From Chlorogloeopsis fritschii PCC 6912 (GTDB taxonomy: Bacteria > Cyanobacteriota > Cyanobacteriia > Cyanobacteriales > Nostocaceae), in the NCBI RefSeq assembly GCF_000317285.1, contig NZ_AJLN01000116.1, positions 310,001 through 374,000 of the forward strand: a stretch of DNA of 64,000 nucleotides, given 5' to 3'. Of this stretch, positions 19,180 through 28,200 are shown piece after piece (position 1 is the stretch's first letter; each line of letters starts with the position of its first letter). A program made the translations under genes and the position numbers. A model generated the notes under the pieces. That model did not search any database. It saw only the letters and a list, made by a program, of their open reading frames with translations, and was not told where the DNA came from.

Positions 19180-20201
19180 CAAACCCGGCTAATGGCATTC
19201 ACGCTATTAATCTGATTGTCTACAAAATCGCTGAGGCTTTGTACAAGTCTAGATATCCAGAACCAAGTATTTGGCGTTCTTCGCCCATCACTACAGTTGC
19301 TAACAATTTCGACAAACTTTATTTCCCTTCAGATAGTTTGTCACGTTCCCCGAAATACACTCGCTACCTCAGTGACGATAGGTTACTCAGAACTCACACC
19401 ACTGTAATCATGCCAGAGTTACTTCCCCACCTTAGGGGAGAACAACTCATCCTCCACCCCGGTATTTGCTATCGTCGCGATGTGGTGGATAAACGCCATG
19501 TGGGCGAACCCCACCAAATGGATGTTTGGCTGATTAATGAACATCAGCATCTAGGTAGAGAAGCTTTAATTCCATTCATCGAAACTATTATTTACGCTGT
19601 TCTGCCAGGTATATCCTACCGCCTCAACGAAACTTCGCACCCCTATACCCGCAATGGGTTAGAAATTGAAGTGTTAGTTGATGGCAAATGGATTGAAATC
19701 GGAGAATGCGGGGAAGCTCATCCTCATTTGTTGCGATCGCCTCAGAGCGGATTAGCGTCTGGTTGGGGATTAGATCGTCTGGTGATGTTAGTCAAAGGGA
19801 TAGATGATATTCGCTTGCTGCGAAGTACCCATCCCCGGATTGCCGAGCAGATGAAAAATTTGGAATCTTACCACCAAGTTTCCAATCAACCTAGCATTAG
19901 TCGAGATATGTCAATTGTGACTGAGTTAGATACGGAATTGGAAGATATCTGCGAACAAATAGTAGAGGTATTGGGTGACGACGCCGAACTTTTGGAGTCA
20001 GTAGATATACTGAGTGAAACGCACTATCAACAACTTCCACCCCAGGCTATTCAACGCTTGGGTATCCAACCCGATCAAAAGAATCTTTTGGTGCGGATGA
20101 CTCTCAGGAGTCTACATACATCAATTTCAAATCAAAAAGCCAATTTGTTTAGAGAATTGGTTTATCAAAAGATTCATCAGGGAGTAGTTGTGAATCTCTA
20201 G
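19176..20201 (+). CDS. PheS-related class II ligase paralogue (catalytic core plus anticodon-binding-like domain)
   Basis: 341 residues. Class II aminoacyl-tRNA synthetase motifs are visible: SPITTVANNFDKLYFP, then HPGICYRRDVVDKRH (motif 2-like), HQMDVWLI, and GLASGWGLDRLVML (motif 3). The last about 100 residues (ISRDMSIVTELDTELEDICE...LLVRMTLRS) resemble the ferredoxin-like anticodon-binding domain of PheT. The layout, PheS-like core fused to that domain, is like organelle PheRS but is too short to be the normal bacterial alpha-beta enzyme. From memory, databases call such cyanobacterial proteins PheS-related mystery ligase (SrmL). Substrate unknown. The start is problematic: TTG at 19176 has no RBS, while the good RBS serves an out-of-frame ATG at 19147. 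The protein body is intact. Confidence 0.8.
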   Translation: MTNPANGIHAINLIVYKIAEALYKSRYPEPSIWRSSPITTVANNFDKLYFPSDSLSRSPKYTRYLSDDRLLRTHTTVIMPELLPHLRGEQLILHPGICYRRDVVDKRHVGEPHQMDVWLINEHQHLGREALIPFIETIIYAVLPGISYRLNETSHPYTRNGLEIEVLVDGKWIEIGECGEAHPHLLRSPQSGLASGWGLDRLVMLVKGIDDIRLLRSTHPRIAEQMKNLESYHQVSNQPSISRDMSIVTELDTELEDICEQIVEVLGDDAELLESVDILSETHYQQLPPQAIQRLGIQPDQKNLLVRMTLRSLHTSISNQKANLFRELVYQKIHQGVVVNL

Positions 20202-20228
20202 AACAGCAATTTAGTAGTTACAACAAAA

Positions 20229-20263
20229 AAGCGATCGCCATCTTAATGAGAGGCGATCGCTTG
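20229..20263. terminator. HIP1-containing hairpin between convergent genes
   Basis: AAGCGATCGCC and GGCGATCGCTT form an 11-bp perfect stem around a 13-base loop, with A-rich and T-poor flanks. It lies between the ends of the PheS-like gene and glgA, so it probably terminates both. Confidence 0.7.
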
Positions 20264-20288
20264 CAATCAAAACTAGATGTTCACACCC

Positions 20289-21767
20289 TTACCAGTGGTG
20301 TCGTATCCAATCGTAAATTTTTACGTATTCTTCCCCTGGATTATTCCATGAATAGTCATATTCCATACCTTGAAGAGCTAGTTTTTGGAACTCATCCGGA
20401 TAGTAGTGCCACAAGCCAATCGCTCTATCCATTGCTGATTCAATCGCAAGATAATCAGTATCGTAGAATACGTAACCATTACGTTTTTCTGGGGGGACAT
20501 TCTCGTCGTAGTCGCGATCAAACACGGTATTTACCAGCCCACCCACACCCCGGGCAATCGGTACAGTACCATACTTCAAACCAATCATCTGGGTTAACCC
20601 ACAAGGCTCGTAGTTACTTGGAACCACAATCATATCTGCCCCTGCATAAATCAGGTGGGATAATTCTTCGTTGAAGCCCAGTTCTAAATGTACATCGGGG
20701 TTATCGTTCAAAAAGCGCTTTTCGTGCTGGAAGTGAGCATTGATACCAGGTTCTGTGGCAGAACCCAATAATACGAATTGCGCTCCCCGATCTAGAGCGT
20801 AATAAATTGCGTGGTGAACAAGGTGAACGCCTTTTTGATTATCTAAACGACCGATGTAAGCAACAATTGGTTTATCAACATCGCGTAACAACAGTCTTTC
20901 TCTTAAAGCTTTTTTATTTTTGGCTTTATCTTCAAAGGTTTCTTTGGTGTATTTACAAGGAATATAGCGATCGACTTCGGGATTCCAAAAATCATAATCT
21001 ATACCGTTGAGAACCCCGCTGAATCTATCTTGATGTAAATGTAAGGTATGACCTAAACCACAACCAACATCCGTGTAACGAGCTTCCCAAGCGTGGTTGG
21101 GTGAAACTGTGGTGATAGCGTTGGCGTAAACTATGCCCCCTTTCATTAAGTTCAAAGCAAAGGGGTTGAAGTTGTCGCGCAGCTTATCATATTGGAAATA
21201 ATAAGCTTCTTGGTTTAAACCTGTCGCCCGCAGAGCATCAGCACCAGCTATTCCTTGATGTTTAAAGTTGTGAATGGTGTAGCAAACTCGTTGATACTCC
21301 ATGCCGTGATACTTATAAATTTCAAACAGCAGGGGTGGTATTAAACCAGTCTGCCAGTCATGGCAATGGATAACATCAGGGCGCTTATTACTTCTGAGCA
21401 AAAATTCTAAAGCGGCTTTACTGAAGAAGGCAAAGCGCATATTGTCATCATCACAACCGTAATAGCAACCCCGATTAAAGAAATTATCCTGAGAATGAGG
21501 TTCAATGAAGAAACAGACTCGTCCGTGTACCCAACCACAGTAAACAGAACAGTGAATAGCAGCGCCATACCAGGGCACCCATAAATTTAAGTAGGCATCA
21601 TGAAGCCCCCAAATATGGTCGTAGCGCATACAATCATACTTTGGCAGAATAATCTCGACGCAATGCCCCCGCGTCTCCAACTCACGACTCAGCCCGTAAA
21701 CGACATCCCCTAAACCCCCAGCTTTAATCACAGGAGCGCATTCCGAGGCAATCTGTACAATGTACAT
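20289..21767 (-). CDS. glgA: Glycogen synthase (GT5 family)
   Basis: 492 residues. The N-terminus MYIVQIASECAPVIKAGGLG holds the ADP-glucose-binding KAGGLGD motif. The C-terminal domain shows VAYIGRLDNQKGVHL, VPSNYEPCGLTQMIGLKYGT and ARGVGGLVNTV, standard for GT5 enzymes. Reaction: transfers glucose from ADP-glucose to the growing alpha-1,4-glucan. Cyanobacteria often carry two forms; this one looks like the GlgA2 type (inference). Cytoplasmic. Monocistronic, convergent with the PheS-like gene. Confidence 0.96.
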   Translation of the reverse strand: MYIVQIASECAPVIKAGGLGDVVYGLSRELETRGHCVEIILPKYDCMRYDHIWGLHDAYLNLWVPWYGAAIHCSVYCGWVHGRVCFFIEPHSQDNFFNRGCYYGCDDDNMRFAFFSKAALEFLLRSNKRPDVIHCHDWQTGLIPPLLFEIYKYHGMEYQRVCYTIHNFKHQGIAGADALRATGLNQEAYYFQYDKLRDNFNPFALNLMKGGIVYANAITTVSPNHAWEARYTDVGCGLGHTLHLHQDRFSGVLNGIDYDFWNPEVDRYIPCKYTKETFEDKAKNKKALRERLLLRDVDKPIVAYIGRLDNQKGVHLVHHAIYYALDRGAQFVLLGSATEPGINAHFQHEKRFLNDNPDVHLELGFNEELSHLIYAGADMIVVPSNYEPCGLTQMIGLKYGTVPIARGVGGLVNTVFDRDYDENVPPEKRNGYVFYDTDYLAIESAMDRAIGLWHYYPDEFQKLALQGMEYDYSWNNPGEEYVKIYDWIRHHW

Positions 21768-21961
21768 CCCTACTCCTCGCTTAACAAAACTTTATTTTTA
21801 TATTCTCATTCATTATATGAAAGATGTACTCATTGACAAGCGACTGGTGGGATGATACAGGAATTATGTATAAATTAAAACGGTGCAATCCATAGAATAT
21901 AAAAAGTGTAATAAAAACTTTGCGATCGCTTGAAGGGAAAAGTGCGATCGCTAATCATCAT

Positions 21962-22369
21962 TTACCGTGCAAGCAATTTTGATACTTCTGAATGCATAAA
22001 GGCAATATCAGGATCGCGTTGGATTGCCTGATAGTAACGTATTTGCATGGTAGTTCCTTCTTCTGAAGGTTGGAGCAACATTCGTGCTTCTGCCAATAGC
22101 TGATTGGCTTGGTTGATCGTCACGGGTTCTTTGCTACTCATAACTTCATCAATTTGAACAATAAATTGAGAAATAGGATGTAGCCAATCAAACCATTCAT
22201 GCCCAACCACTAGTTGAAAAAATTCCCCTTTGGATTTAATGCGTCCGTAAAATTGTTCATAACCAACACGTTCAGACTCCAGCAAAGCTTTGTGAAGACT
22301 GAGTAGCGCTTGTCGTACTTGCCGTAGTTGTTGCAGTGTGGCATCTAAAGATGGGTTGTGAGAAGACAT
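21962..22369 (-). CDS. Small helical protein of unknown function
   Basis: 135 residues, almost wholly alpha-helical by pattern (LQQLRQVRQALLSLHKALLE at about 12-31, later INQANQLLAEARMLLQP). The central stretch GEFFQLVVGHEWFDWLHPIS is strongly conserved-looking. No family name comes to mind. The ATG has no strong RBS. It stands alone, upstream of the toxin-antitoxin pair on the same strand order. Confidence 0.7.
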   Translation of the reverse strand: MSSHNPSLDATLQQLRQVRQALLSLHKALLESERVGYEQFYGRIKSKGEFFQLVVGHEWFDWLHPISQFIVQIDEVMSSKEPVTINQANQLLAEARMLLQPSEEGTTMQIRYYQAIQRDPDIAFMHSEVSKLLAR

Positions 22370-22436
22370 CGGGCAATGATTAGGGTAGACACTTTTCCCA
22401 TCTTGTCATAATAGGAGGCAGATGGCAGAAGGCACT

Positions 22437-22811
22437 TTAAACATCAGGCAACAACGGTAAGCGACGAATACGAATTCGGCTTGGCTCGATCGTCACAGCC
22501 GCCCCCTGCTGTAGTTCTTCCTCACATTCATCAATCACTTTCAACAGCAATTCAGTCAATGCTGGGGCGCGTAACCTTTCAATACGAATACGAATAACCG
22601 AGGGAAAAGTTGCTTCATCAAGAGCTAACAATGTATGAAAGTCTGCGTCGAGTGTCACAACAACACGCCCTTCCTCTCTTGCCATTTTAATAATCTCTGT
22701 ATCTTCGGCTTCAGATAGCCCAATTTCACCTATATGAATTGTGTCAATTCCTAACTCACGTAGTAGTATTGCCGTAGAGCGTGGTAATCCCTGATCAAGC
22801 AACAGTTTCAT
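22437..22811 (-). CDS. DUF5615 PIN-like toxin
   Basis: 124 residues. The N-terminus KLLLDQGLPRSTAILLRELG with the first acidic residue, then VVVTLDADFHTLLAL with two more, is the pattern of the DUF5615 PIN-like nuclease family. Expected action: Mg-dependent RNase held in check by the DUF433 partner. It overlaps the DUF433 gene by 17 nt, so the two are translationally coupled. Confidence 0.85.
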   Translation of the reverse strand: MKLLLDQGLPRSTAILLRELGIDTIHIGEIGLSEAEDTEIIKMAREEGRVVVTLDADFHTLLALDEATFPSVIRIRIERLRAPALTELLLKVIDECEEELQQGAAVTIEPSRIRIRRLPLLPDV

Positions 22812-23037
22812 AATTTGCAGGTAGTTCGACGATCCGATCGTCTAAGTAGGAGGATGCAAAAATCAGAGCTTGGCGAATGTCTTCATCTTCTATTTCTGGG
22901 AACTCTTGGTGTAGTTCTTCTCGATTAGGATAAGTAGCAAGTAACTCAATTAGTCGGCGAACAGTGAGGCGAAGATTACGAATGCAGGGTTGTCCATTCA
23001 TACGATTGGGATTGCTGGTGATACGATCTAATTTCAT
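22795..23037 (-). CDS. DUF433 antitoxin
   Basis: 80 residues. DRITSNPNRMNGQPCIRNLR is the DUF433 signature (compare [16 protein letters not shown] in the gene at 1328-1606). ATG at 23037 is used; AAGGAG lies upstream although the spacing is long. Encoded before, and overlapping, the DUF5615 gene: the standard gene order for this pair. Confidence 0.85.
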   Translation of the reverse strand: MKLDRITSNPNRMNGQPCIRNLRLTVRRLIELLATYPNREELHQEFPEIEDEDIRQALIFASSYLDDRIVELPANYETVA

Positions 23038-23207
23038 GAGAGTAACTCTATCTCCTTGCAAAAGTCATCGTTATTATATAGAAACTTTTTTCTAATATCC
23101 CCTTTGAGCAATTAGAGCGACTTTTTCCAGTTAAAAGCTCTTTAGGAATAATATGTAGGAAATTGCTGCATATTTTGCCATACAGTACATAAGTAGCGAT
23201 CGCATAG

Positions 23208-23885
23208 TTAACCAGCTACTTCTGCGATAAATATCACCGAGGCGGGCTGTTGAGTTTTGGGATGAATCGGCTCGTGCATCTCCATCAGCCGAAATCCACT
23301 AACAACAAAAAGCTCGATCCAATTTTCTAAAGTTCGGAAATACCAAGGAGCCGGATCGGTGAAATTAGAACTGAATCCAGCCCATGAGCCTTGTCGCCAA
23401 CCCTCCTGGTATGGGGAATCACCACACGCTACTACTGGGTGCAAAGTCTGGACAATAAATAAACCACGGGGTTTCAGTAACGATGGTACAACTCTAAACA
23501 ATCCTTCGACTGGTTCCTTGCCAAACAGCGCAAAGTTACAAACCGCGACATCAACAGAGGCTCTGAGCTTGCCTTCAGCAATCTCCTCATAAGAAGCCAC
23601 AAAAAAATCGCCACCACCAGCTGCTTGGGCTTGTTCAATCAGGGTGGGAATCACATCTACTCCCATCACGTGGATTCCTTTGGCAGTAAGTTCGCGGGCA
23701 AGCCAGCCTTCACCGCAACCAATGTCGAGAACAGAGTTGGGTGAGCGACTCAAAATAGCATCAATTATTGCCTGGTTTGTGACTAAATTACGACTCTCAA
23801 TCTGTTCCTCACGCACTGCGCTTATCCACGTTAACGCGTTCTTTTGCCATGAGTCTACTATCTTGGCATCGCTGAGTGGTTCCAT
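23208..23885 (-). CDS. Class I SAM-dependent methyltransferase
   Basis: 225 residues from ATG at 23885; a GTG six codons earlier is possible. Motif I is visible as VLDIGCGEGWLARELTAKG near residues 53-71, with VMGVDVIP (motif II acid) after it. The substrate is unknown; the family (methyltransferase type 11/12) acts mostly on small molecules. No obvious operon partner. Confidence 0.85.
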   Translation of the reverse strand: MEPLSDAKIVDSWQKNALTWISAVREEQIESRNLVTNQAIIDAILSRSPNSVLDIGCGEGWLARELTAKGIHVMGVDVIPTLIEQAQAAGGGDFFVASYEEIAEGKLRASVDVAVCNFALFGKEPVEGLFRVVPSLLKPRGLFIVQTLHPVVACGDSPYQEGWRQGSWAGFSSNFTDPAPWYFRTLENWIELFVVSGFRLMEMHEPIHPKTQQPASVIFIAEVAG

Positions 23886-23999
23886 ATTTGTCAATTCTTT
23901 CACTAGCTAAATAGTAATTATACGTAACTACTATGCTCGTGATGGGTAGATTACTCTTGATTTGTGATGCGATCGCTCTCACCAAATTGTTCTATCAAA

Positions 24000-24362
24000 T
24001 TATTCTTTCAAACCGAATTTCTCTCGGATCGCTTCGTCTTTATCTTTAAAGCCAACCATTACTGCCGTACCATCCTTAACGAAAAGGGGACGTTTGAGAA
24101 GCATCGCATCTTTAGCAAACGCCTCAATCCACTCTTCATCAGTCCAAGTTTTCTTCTCATCACCAAGGGCACGGTAAGATTGTCCGGAGGTGTTTCGCAT
24201 TGACTGAGAACCTAAAGATTTTACCCAGTTTTGGATTGTCTGGCGACTGGGCGGCTTTTCTTTGGTATTAATAAACTCATAATCAATACCGTTGTCTTGT
24301 AGCCACTGGAAAGCTTTTTTGCAGGTTCCGCAGTTAGGTATACCGTAAACTTGAATTGACAT
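24000..24362 (-). CDS. Spx/MgsR/ArsC-like thioredoxin-fold protein
   Basis: 120 residues. IPNCGTCKKAFQWLQDNGI puts a CGTC redox pair at residues 11-14, and LLKRPLFV is the family RP motif. Members are either glutaredoxin-type arsenate reductases or Spx-like transcription modulators. No ars genes are nearby, so the generic Spx/ArsC label is kept. Confidence 0.88.
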   Translation of the reverse strand: MSIQVYGIPNCGTCKKAFQWLQDNGIDYEFINTKEKPPSRQTIQNWVKSLGSQSMRNTSGQSYRALGDEKKTWTDEEWIEAFAKDAMLLKRPLFVKDGTAVMVGFKDKDEAIREKFGLKE

Positions 24363-24461
24363 AGTATAGGGGATAGAGGACAGGGGACAGGAGTAATATT
24401 ATAAATACTTCTTCCCCTCCCCCACTCCTCTTGTGTAACCTGTAACCTATTTTCTGAGAAA

Positions 24462-24563
24462 ATGCGCGATCCAGAAATTAAAATCGATCCGGGAACTCTT
24501 CTGTTAATTGTGTCTGTTCTACTGCTCGTGCCGCTTTTGATTGCTGGTTTTTTCTTTCAATAA
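24462..24563 (+). CDS. Small single-span membrane protein
   Basis: 33 codons: MRDPEIKIDPGTLLLIVSVL, then LLVPLLIAGFFFQ and TAA. A charged N-terminus followed by a 20-residue hydrophobic helix looks like the tiny membrane subunits common in cyanobacteria, but I cannot match it to a named Psb, Pet or Ndh subunit. GAGAA just before the ATG is a weak site. Lies between divergent genes. Confidence 0.45.
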   Translation: MRDPEIKIDPGTLLLIVSVLLLVPLLIAGFFFQ

Positions 24564-24664
24564 GCTTTGTAAGTTGCAATAGCATAATTAATAATTCTTG
24601 CGCTCGCTCTGGACGATCGCACTAATTAAGTCAAAATGAAGGCGATCGCTCACAGGGAATTTTC

Positions 24665-26164
24665 ATGACTGCAACAGCATCATCACCCAACTTACCTGTA
24701 TTAACGGAATCAAGATCGGGATTGCCTAATATTTGTGGTTGGGAAGCAGAAATTCAGTCAGTGGTTCAACAGAATAATCCAGTATTTTTGACTACTACTA
24801 ATCTGCGTTTGGAAAACATCACGGCGGGATTTGCTTGCGCTCTACATATGCATCAACCCACTATTCCCGCAGGTGCAAACGGTCAACTCATCAGTAATCT
24901 CCAGTATATGTTTGAACATCCCCATGAAGGGGATAACCACAACGCCGGAACCTTTGCCTGGTGTTACAGCCGCATGGGAGAATTTATTCCCGAATTGATT
25001 TCCCAAGGTTGCAATCCTCGAATTATGCTCGACTATTCGGGCAATTTACTCTGGGGATTATGCCAAATGGGAAGGGATGATATCTTCAACAATCTCAAGC
25101 GCATCACCTGCGATCCCCAATATCAGCCTTATGTGGAATGGTTGGGAACGATGTGGAGCCATGCAGTTGTTCCTTCTACTCCCATTCCCGATCTAAAACT
25201 GCATATTCAAGCGTGGCAACATTATTTTGCAGCGATGTTTGGTTACGATGCCCTCAAGCGCGTCAAGGGCTTTTCTCCTCCAGAAATGCACCTACCCAAT
25301 CACCCCGATAGCTTATTTGAATACATCAAAGCGTTAAAAGAATGTGGCTATCGCTGGTTGATGGTGCAAGAACATTCTGTTGAACGTCTCGACGGTTCTG
25401 CTTTACGCCACGAAGATAAATATCTTCCTAACCGTTTGCTTGCCCGCAATTCTCACGGTGAAACTATCAGCATCACAGCATTAATTAAAACTCAGGGTTC
25501 AGATACAAAATTAGTGGCGCAGATGCAACCCTATTTTGAAGCAAAGGGTAGAGGAAAGCAGCAAATTGGTAATGTGGCTGTTCCTTCGTTAGTTACCCAA
25601 ATTGCCGATGGGGAAAATGGGGGCGTGATGATGAATGAATATCCCCGCGATTTATTTCGGGTGTATCACGAAATCCGCGATCGCGGTGGCAATTATGCAG
25701 GTGTAGTAGCACTGAATGGTACAGAATATTTAGAACTAATTGAAGCAGCTGGTGTTAATTCTGAAGATTATCCGACGTGTCAAGCCATTTCTCAACACAA
25801 AATTTGGCAACGAGTCGATCCGGATCATGCTACACCAGAAGCTGTAGAAAAAGCGATCGCTGATTTAAAAGCAAGCGACTATCAATTTCATATGGATGGT
25901 GCTTCTTGGACAAATCATTTAAGTTGGGTGCAAGGCTATGAAAATGTCTTAGATCCGATGAAAAAACTTAGCGTTCTGTTTCACAAAAAATACGACTCTT
26001 TGGTGCAACAAGATTCTTCAGTAACGCAAAGCCCTGACTACCAAGAAGCTTTGCTATATAACTTATTGTTGCAAACTAGTTGTTTTCGCTACTGGGGACA
26101 AGGAACTTGGACTGATTATGCACGAGAGTTGTATCAGCGTGGTGAAGCGGCGTTAAATCGTTAG
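24665..26164 (+). CDS. Glycoside hydrolase family 57-like protein
   Basis: 499 residues. FACALHMHQPTIPAG near residue 60 is the family GH57 strand with its HxHQP motif, and FSPPEMHLPNHPDSLFEYI around 200-220 is the conserved block of the same family. PYVEWLGTMWSHAVVPS also fits. GH57 members are alpha-amylases, branching enzymes or transglycosylases acting on alpha-glucans. The catalytic pair cannot be assigned safely, so activity is not assigned. A role in glycogen metabolism beside glgA is inference. Confidence 0.85.
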   Translation: MTATASSPNLPVLTESRSGLPNICGWEAEIQSVVQQNNPVFLTTTNLRLENITAGFACALHMHQPTIPAGANGQLISNLQYMFEHPHEGDNHNAGTFAWCYSRMGEFIPELISQGCNPRIMLDYSGNLLWGLCQMGRDDIFNNLKRITCDPQYQPYVEWLGTMWSHAVVPSTPIPDLKLHIQAWQHYFAAMFGYDALKRVKGFSPPEMHLPNHPDSLFEYIKALKECGYRWLMVQEHSVERLDGSALRHEDKYLPNRLLARNSHGETISITALIKTQGSDTKLVAQMQPYFEAKGRGKQQIGNVAVPSLVTQIADGENGGVMMNEYPRDLFRVYHEIRDRGGNYAGVVALNGTEYLELIEAAGVNSEDYPTCQAISQHKIWQRVDPDHATPEAVEKAIADLKASDYQFHMDGASWTNHLSWVQGYENVLDPMKKLSVLFHKKYDSLVQQDSSVTQSPDYQEALLYNLLLQTSCFRYWGQGTWTDYARELYQRGEAALNR

Positions 26165-26500
26165 GAGTTAGTAGGGGCGGGTTTTATTGATTATTTTTCG
26201 GTTAAATCGACAATTTCTCTTTTAAACCCGCCCGTACAGTAGTTGGTAACGGTGGGTTTTGCTGATAATCTTGCCGTATCCAATTTTTAGGCGATAACGA
26301 CCACAGATGGACACAGATAAACACAGATAAATTATCCGTGTGCATCTGTGTTTATCTGTGGTCGATTTCTAAAATATGATTTTTGCTTGTTATTTTAATT
26401 CACATCAGACGTAATTTATCTTTTAAACCCTCCTATACAGTAGTTAGTGGTTGATTATTTACTACCAGCCTCCACAGAAAATCTCTTTCTTGATACCAAC
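26165..26500. repeat. Intergenic repeats after the GH57 gene
   Basis: No gene. It contains an inverted pair AGGGGCGGGTTT / AAACCCGCCCGTACAGTAGT (about 26171-26242), the CGACCACAGAT hairpin at 26298-26364, and a decayed CAGTAGTTAGTGGTTGATT at about 26438-26456. The same CCCGTACAGTAGTTAG string occurs in the inverted arms near 61.6 and 62.6 kb. Confidence 0.8.
26298..26364. repeat. Long palindrome, CGACCACAGAT type
   Basis: 67-bp hairpin: arms CGACCACAGATGGACACAGA and its near-complement ending CTGTGGTCG. Internally built from short CACAGATA-like units. A second copy is at 44078-44143. Confidence 0.85.
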
Positions 26501-27628
<1,128 letters not shown>

Positions 27629-27740
27629 TTAGCTTGCTTAGTCAGCTAATCTGAGTTTATTGCAGGCTATTGATTGTGGACTTGTTTGTAACTTTTTAGC
27701 AAATAAAGCTAAAAGCGAAGATGGGAAATAAGGCAGACGG

Positions 27741-27800
27741 CAGAGAGCAGCGCCGTGCGGAGGTTCCCCTCCGTTGAGGCGACTGCGGAGAGGCAGAAGG
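27741..27800. repeat. GC-rich interspersed repeat
   Basis: CAGAGAGCAGCGCCGTGCGG then AGGTTCCCCTCCGTTG. The first 36 bases are identical to 40721-40756. It holds a small hairpin (CGGAGG..CCTCCG). A related element, on the other strand, lies at about 44870-44910. Confidence 0.85.
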
Positions 27801-27933
27801 AAATTAGAATAAGGGACAAGGGGATAGGGAGACACGGGGATTGAGCTTTTAAGAGTAACAAAAAATAAATTATCCAATTATGTAGTTTTTGATGTATCAC
27901 AAATTCGACATTTTTTTAATTGGAAGTCCCTTT

Positions 27934-28080
27934 GAAGGTGAAGTTTGAGCTTCTGAAGGTGAAAGTTGAGCTTTTGAAGGTGGAAGTTGAGCTTCTGAAG
28001 GTGAAGTTTGAGCTTTTGAAGGTGAAGTTTGAGCTTCTGAAGGTGGAAGTTGAGCTTCTGAAGGTGGAAGTTGAGCTTCT
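27934..28080. repeat. Seven tandem 21-bp repeats
   Basis: Units of 21 bp start at 27934, 27955, 27976, 27997, 28018, 28039 and 28060, consensus GAAGGTGRARTTTGAGCTTC with small changes (T/A, G/A, C/T). The array sits 120 bp upstream of the aminotransferase gene. Both strands are open across it because 21 is a multiple of 3, giving 7-residue periodic peptides; I treat it as non-coding. Confidence 0.9.
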
Positions 28081-28200
28081 AATCTCGAAGTTCCAGTTTT
28101 TCAATCTTCCACTCTGCCCCTCTGCCTTATTGCTAAGTGAAAAGATGGAAATTCTTCTATAATTAATAGACTATTCGATTGCTCGTATTGTGCATAGCTT

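Noticed and set aside
20246-20674. 142-codon plus-strand frame over the end of glgA
   Set aside because: It is antisense to the clearly coding glgA gene and has no domain.
27920-28162. Open frame on the plus strand (80 codons) and one on the minus strand through the 21-bp repeats
   Set aside because: Both strands are open merely because the period is a multiple of three. There is no RBS, and composition comes from the repeat alone.
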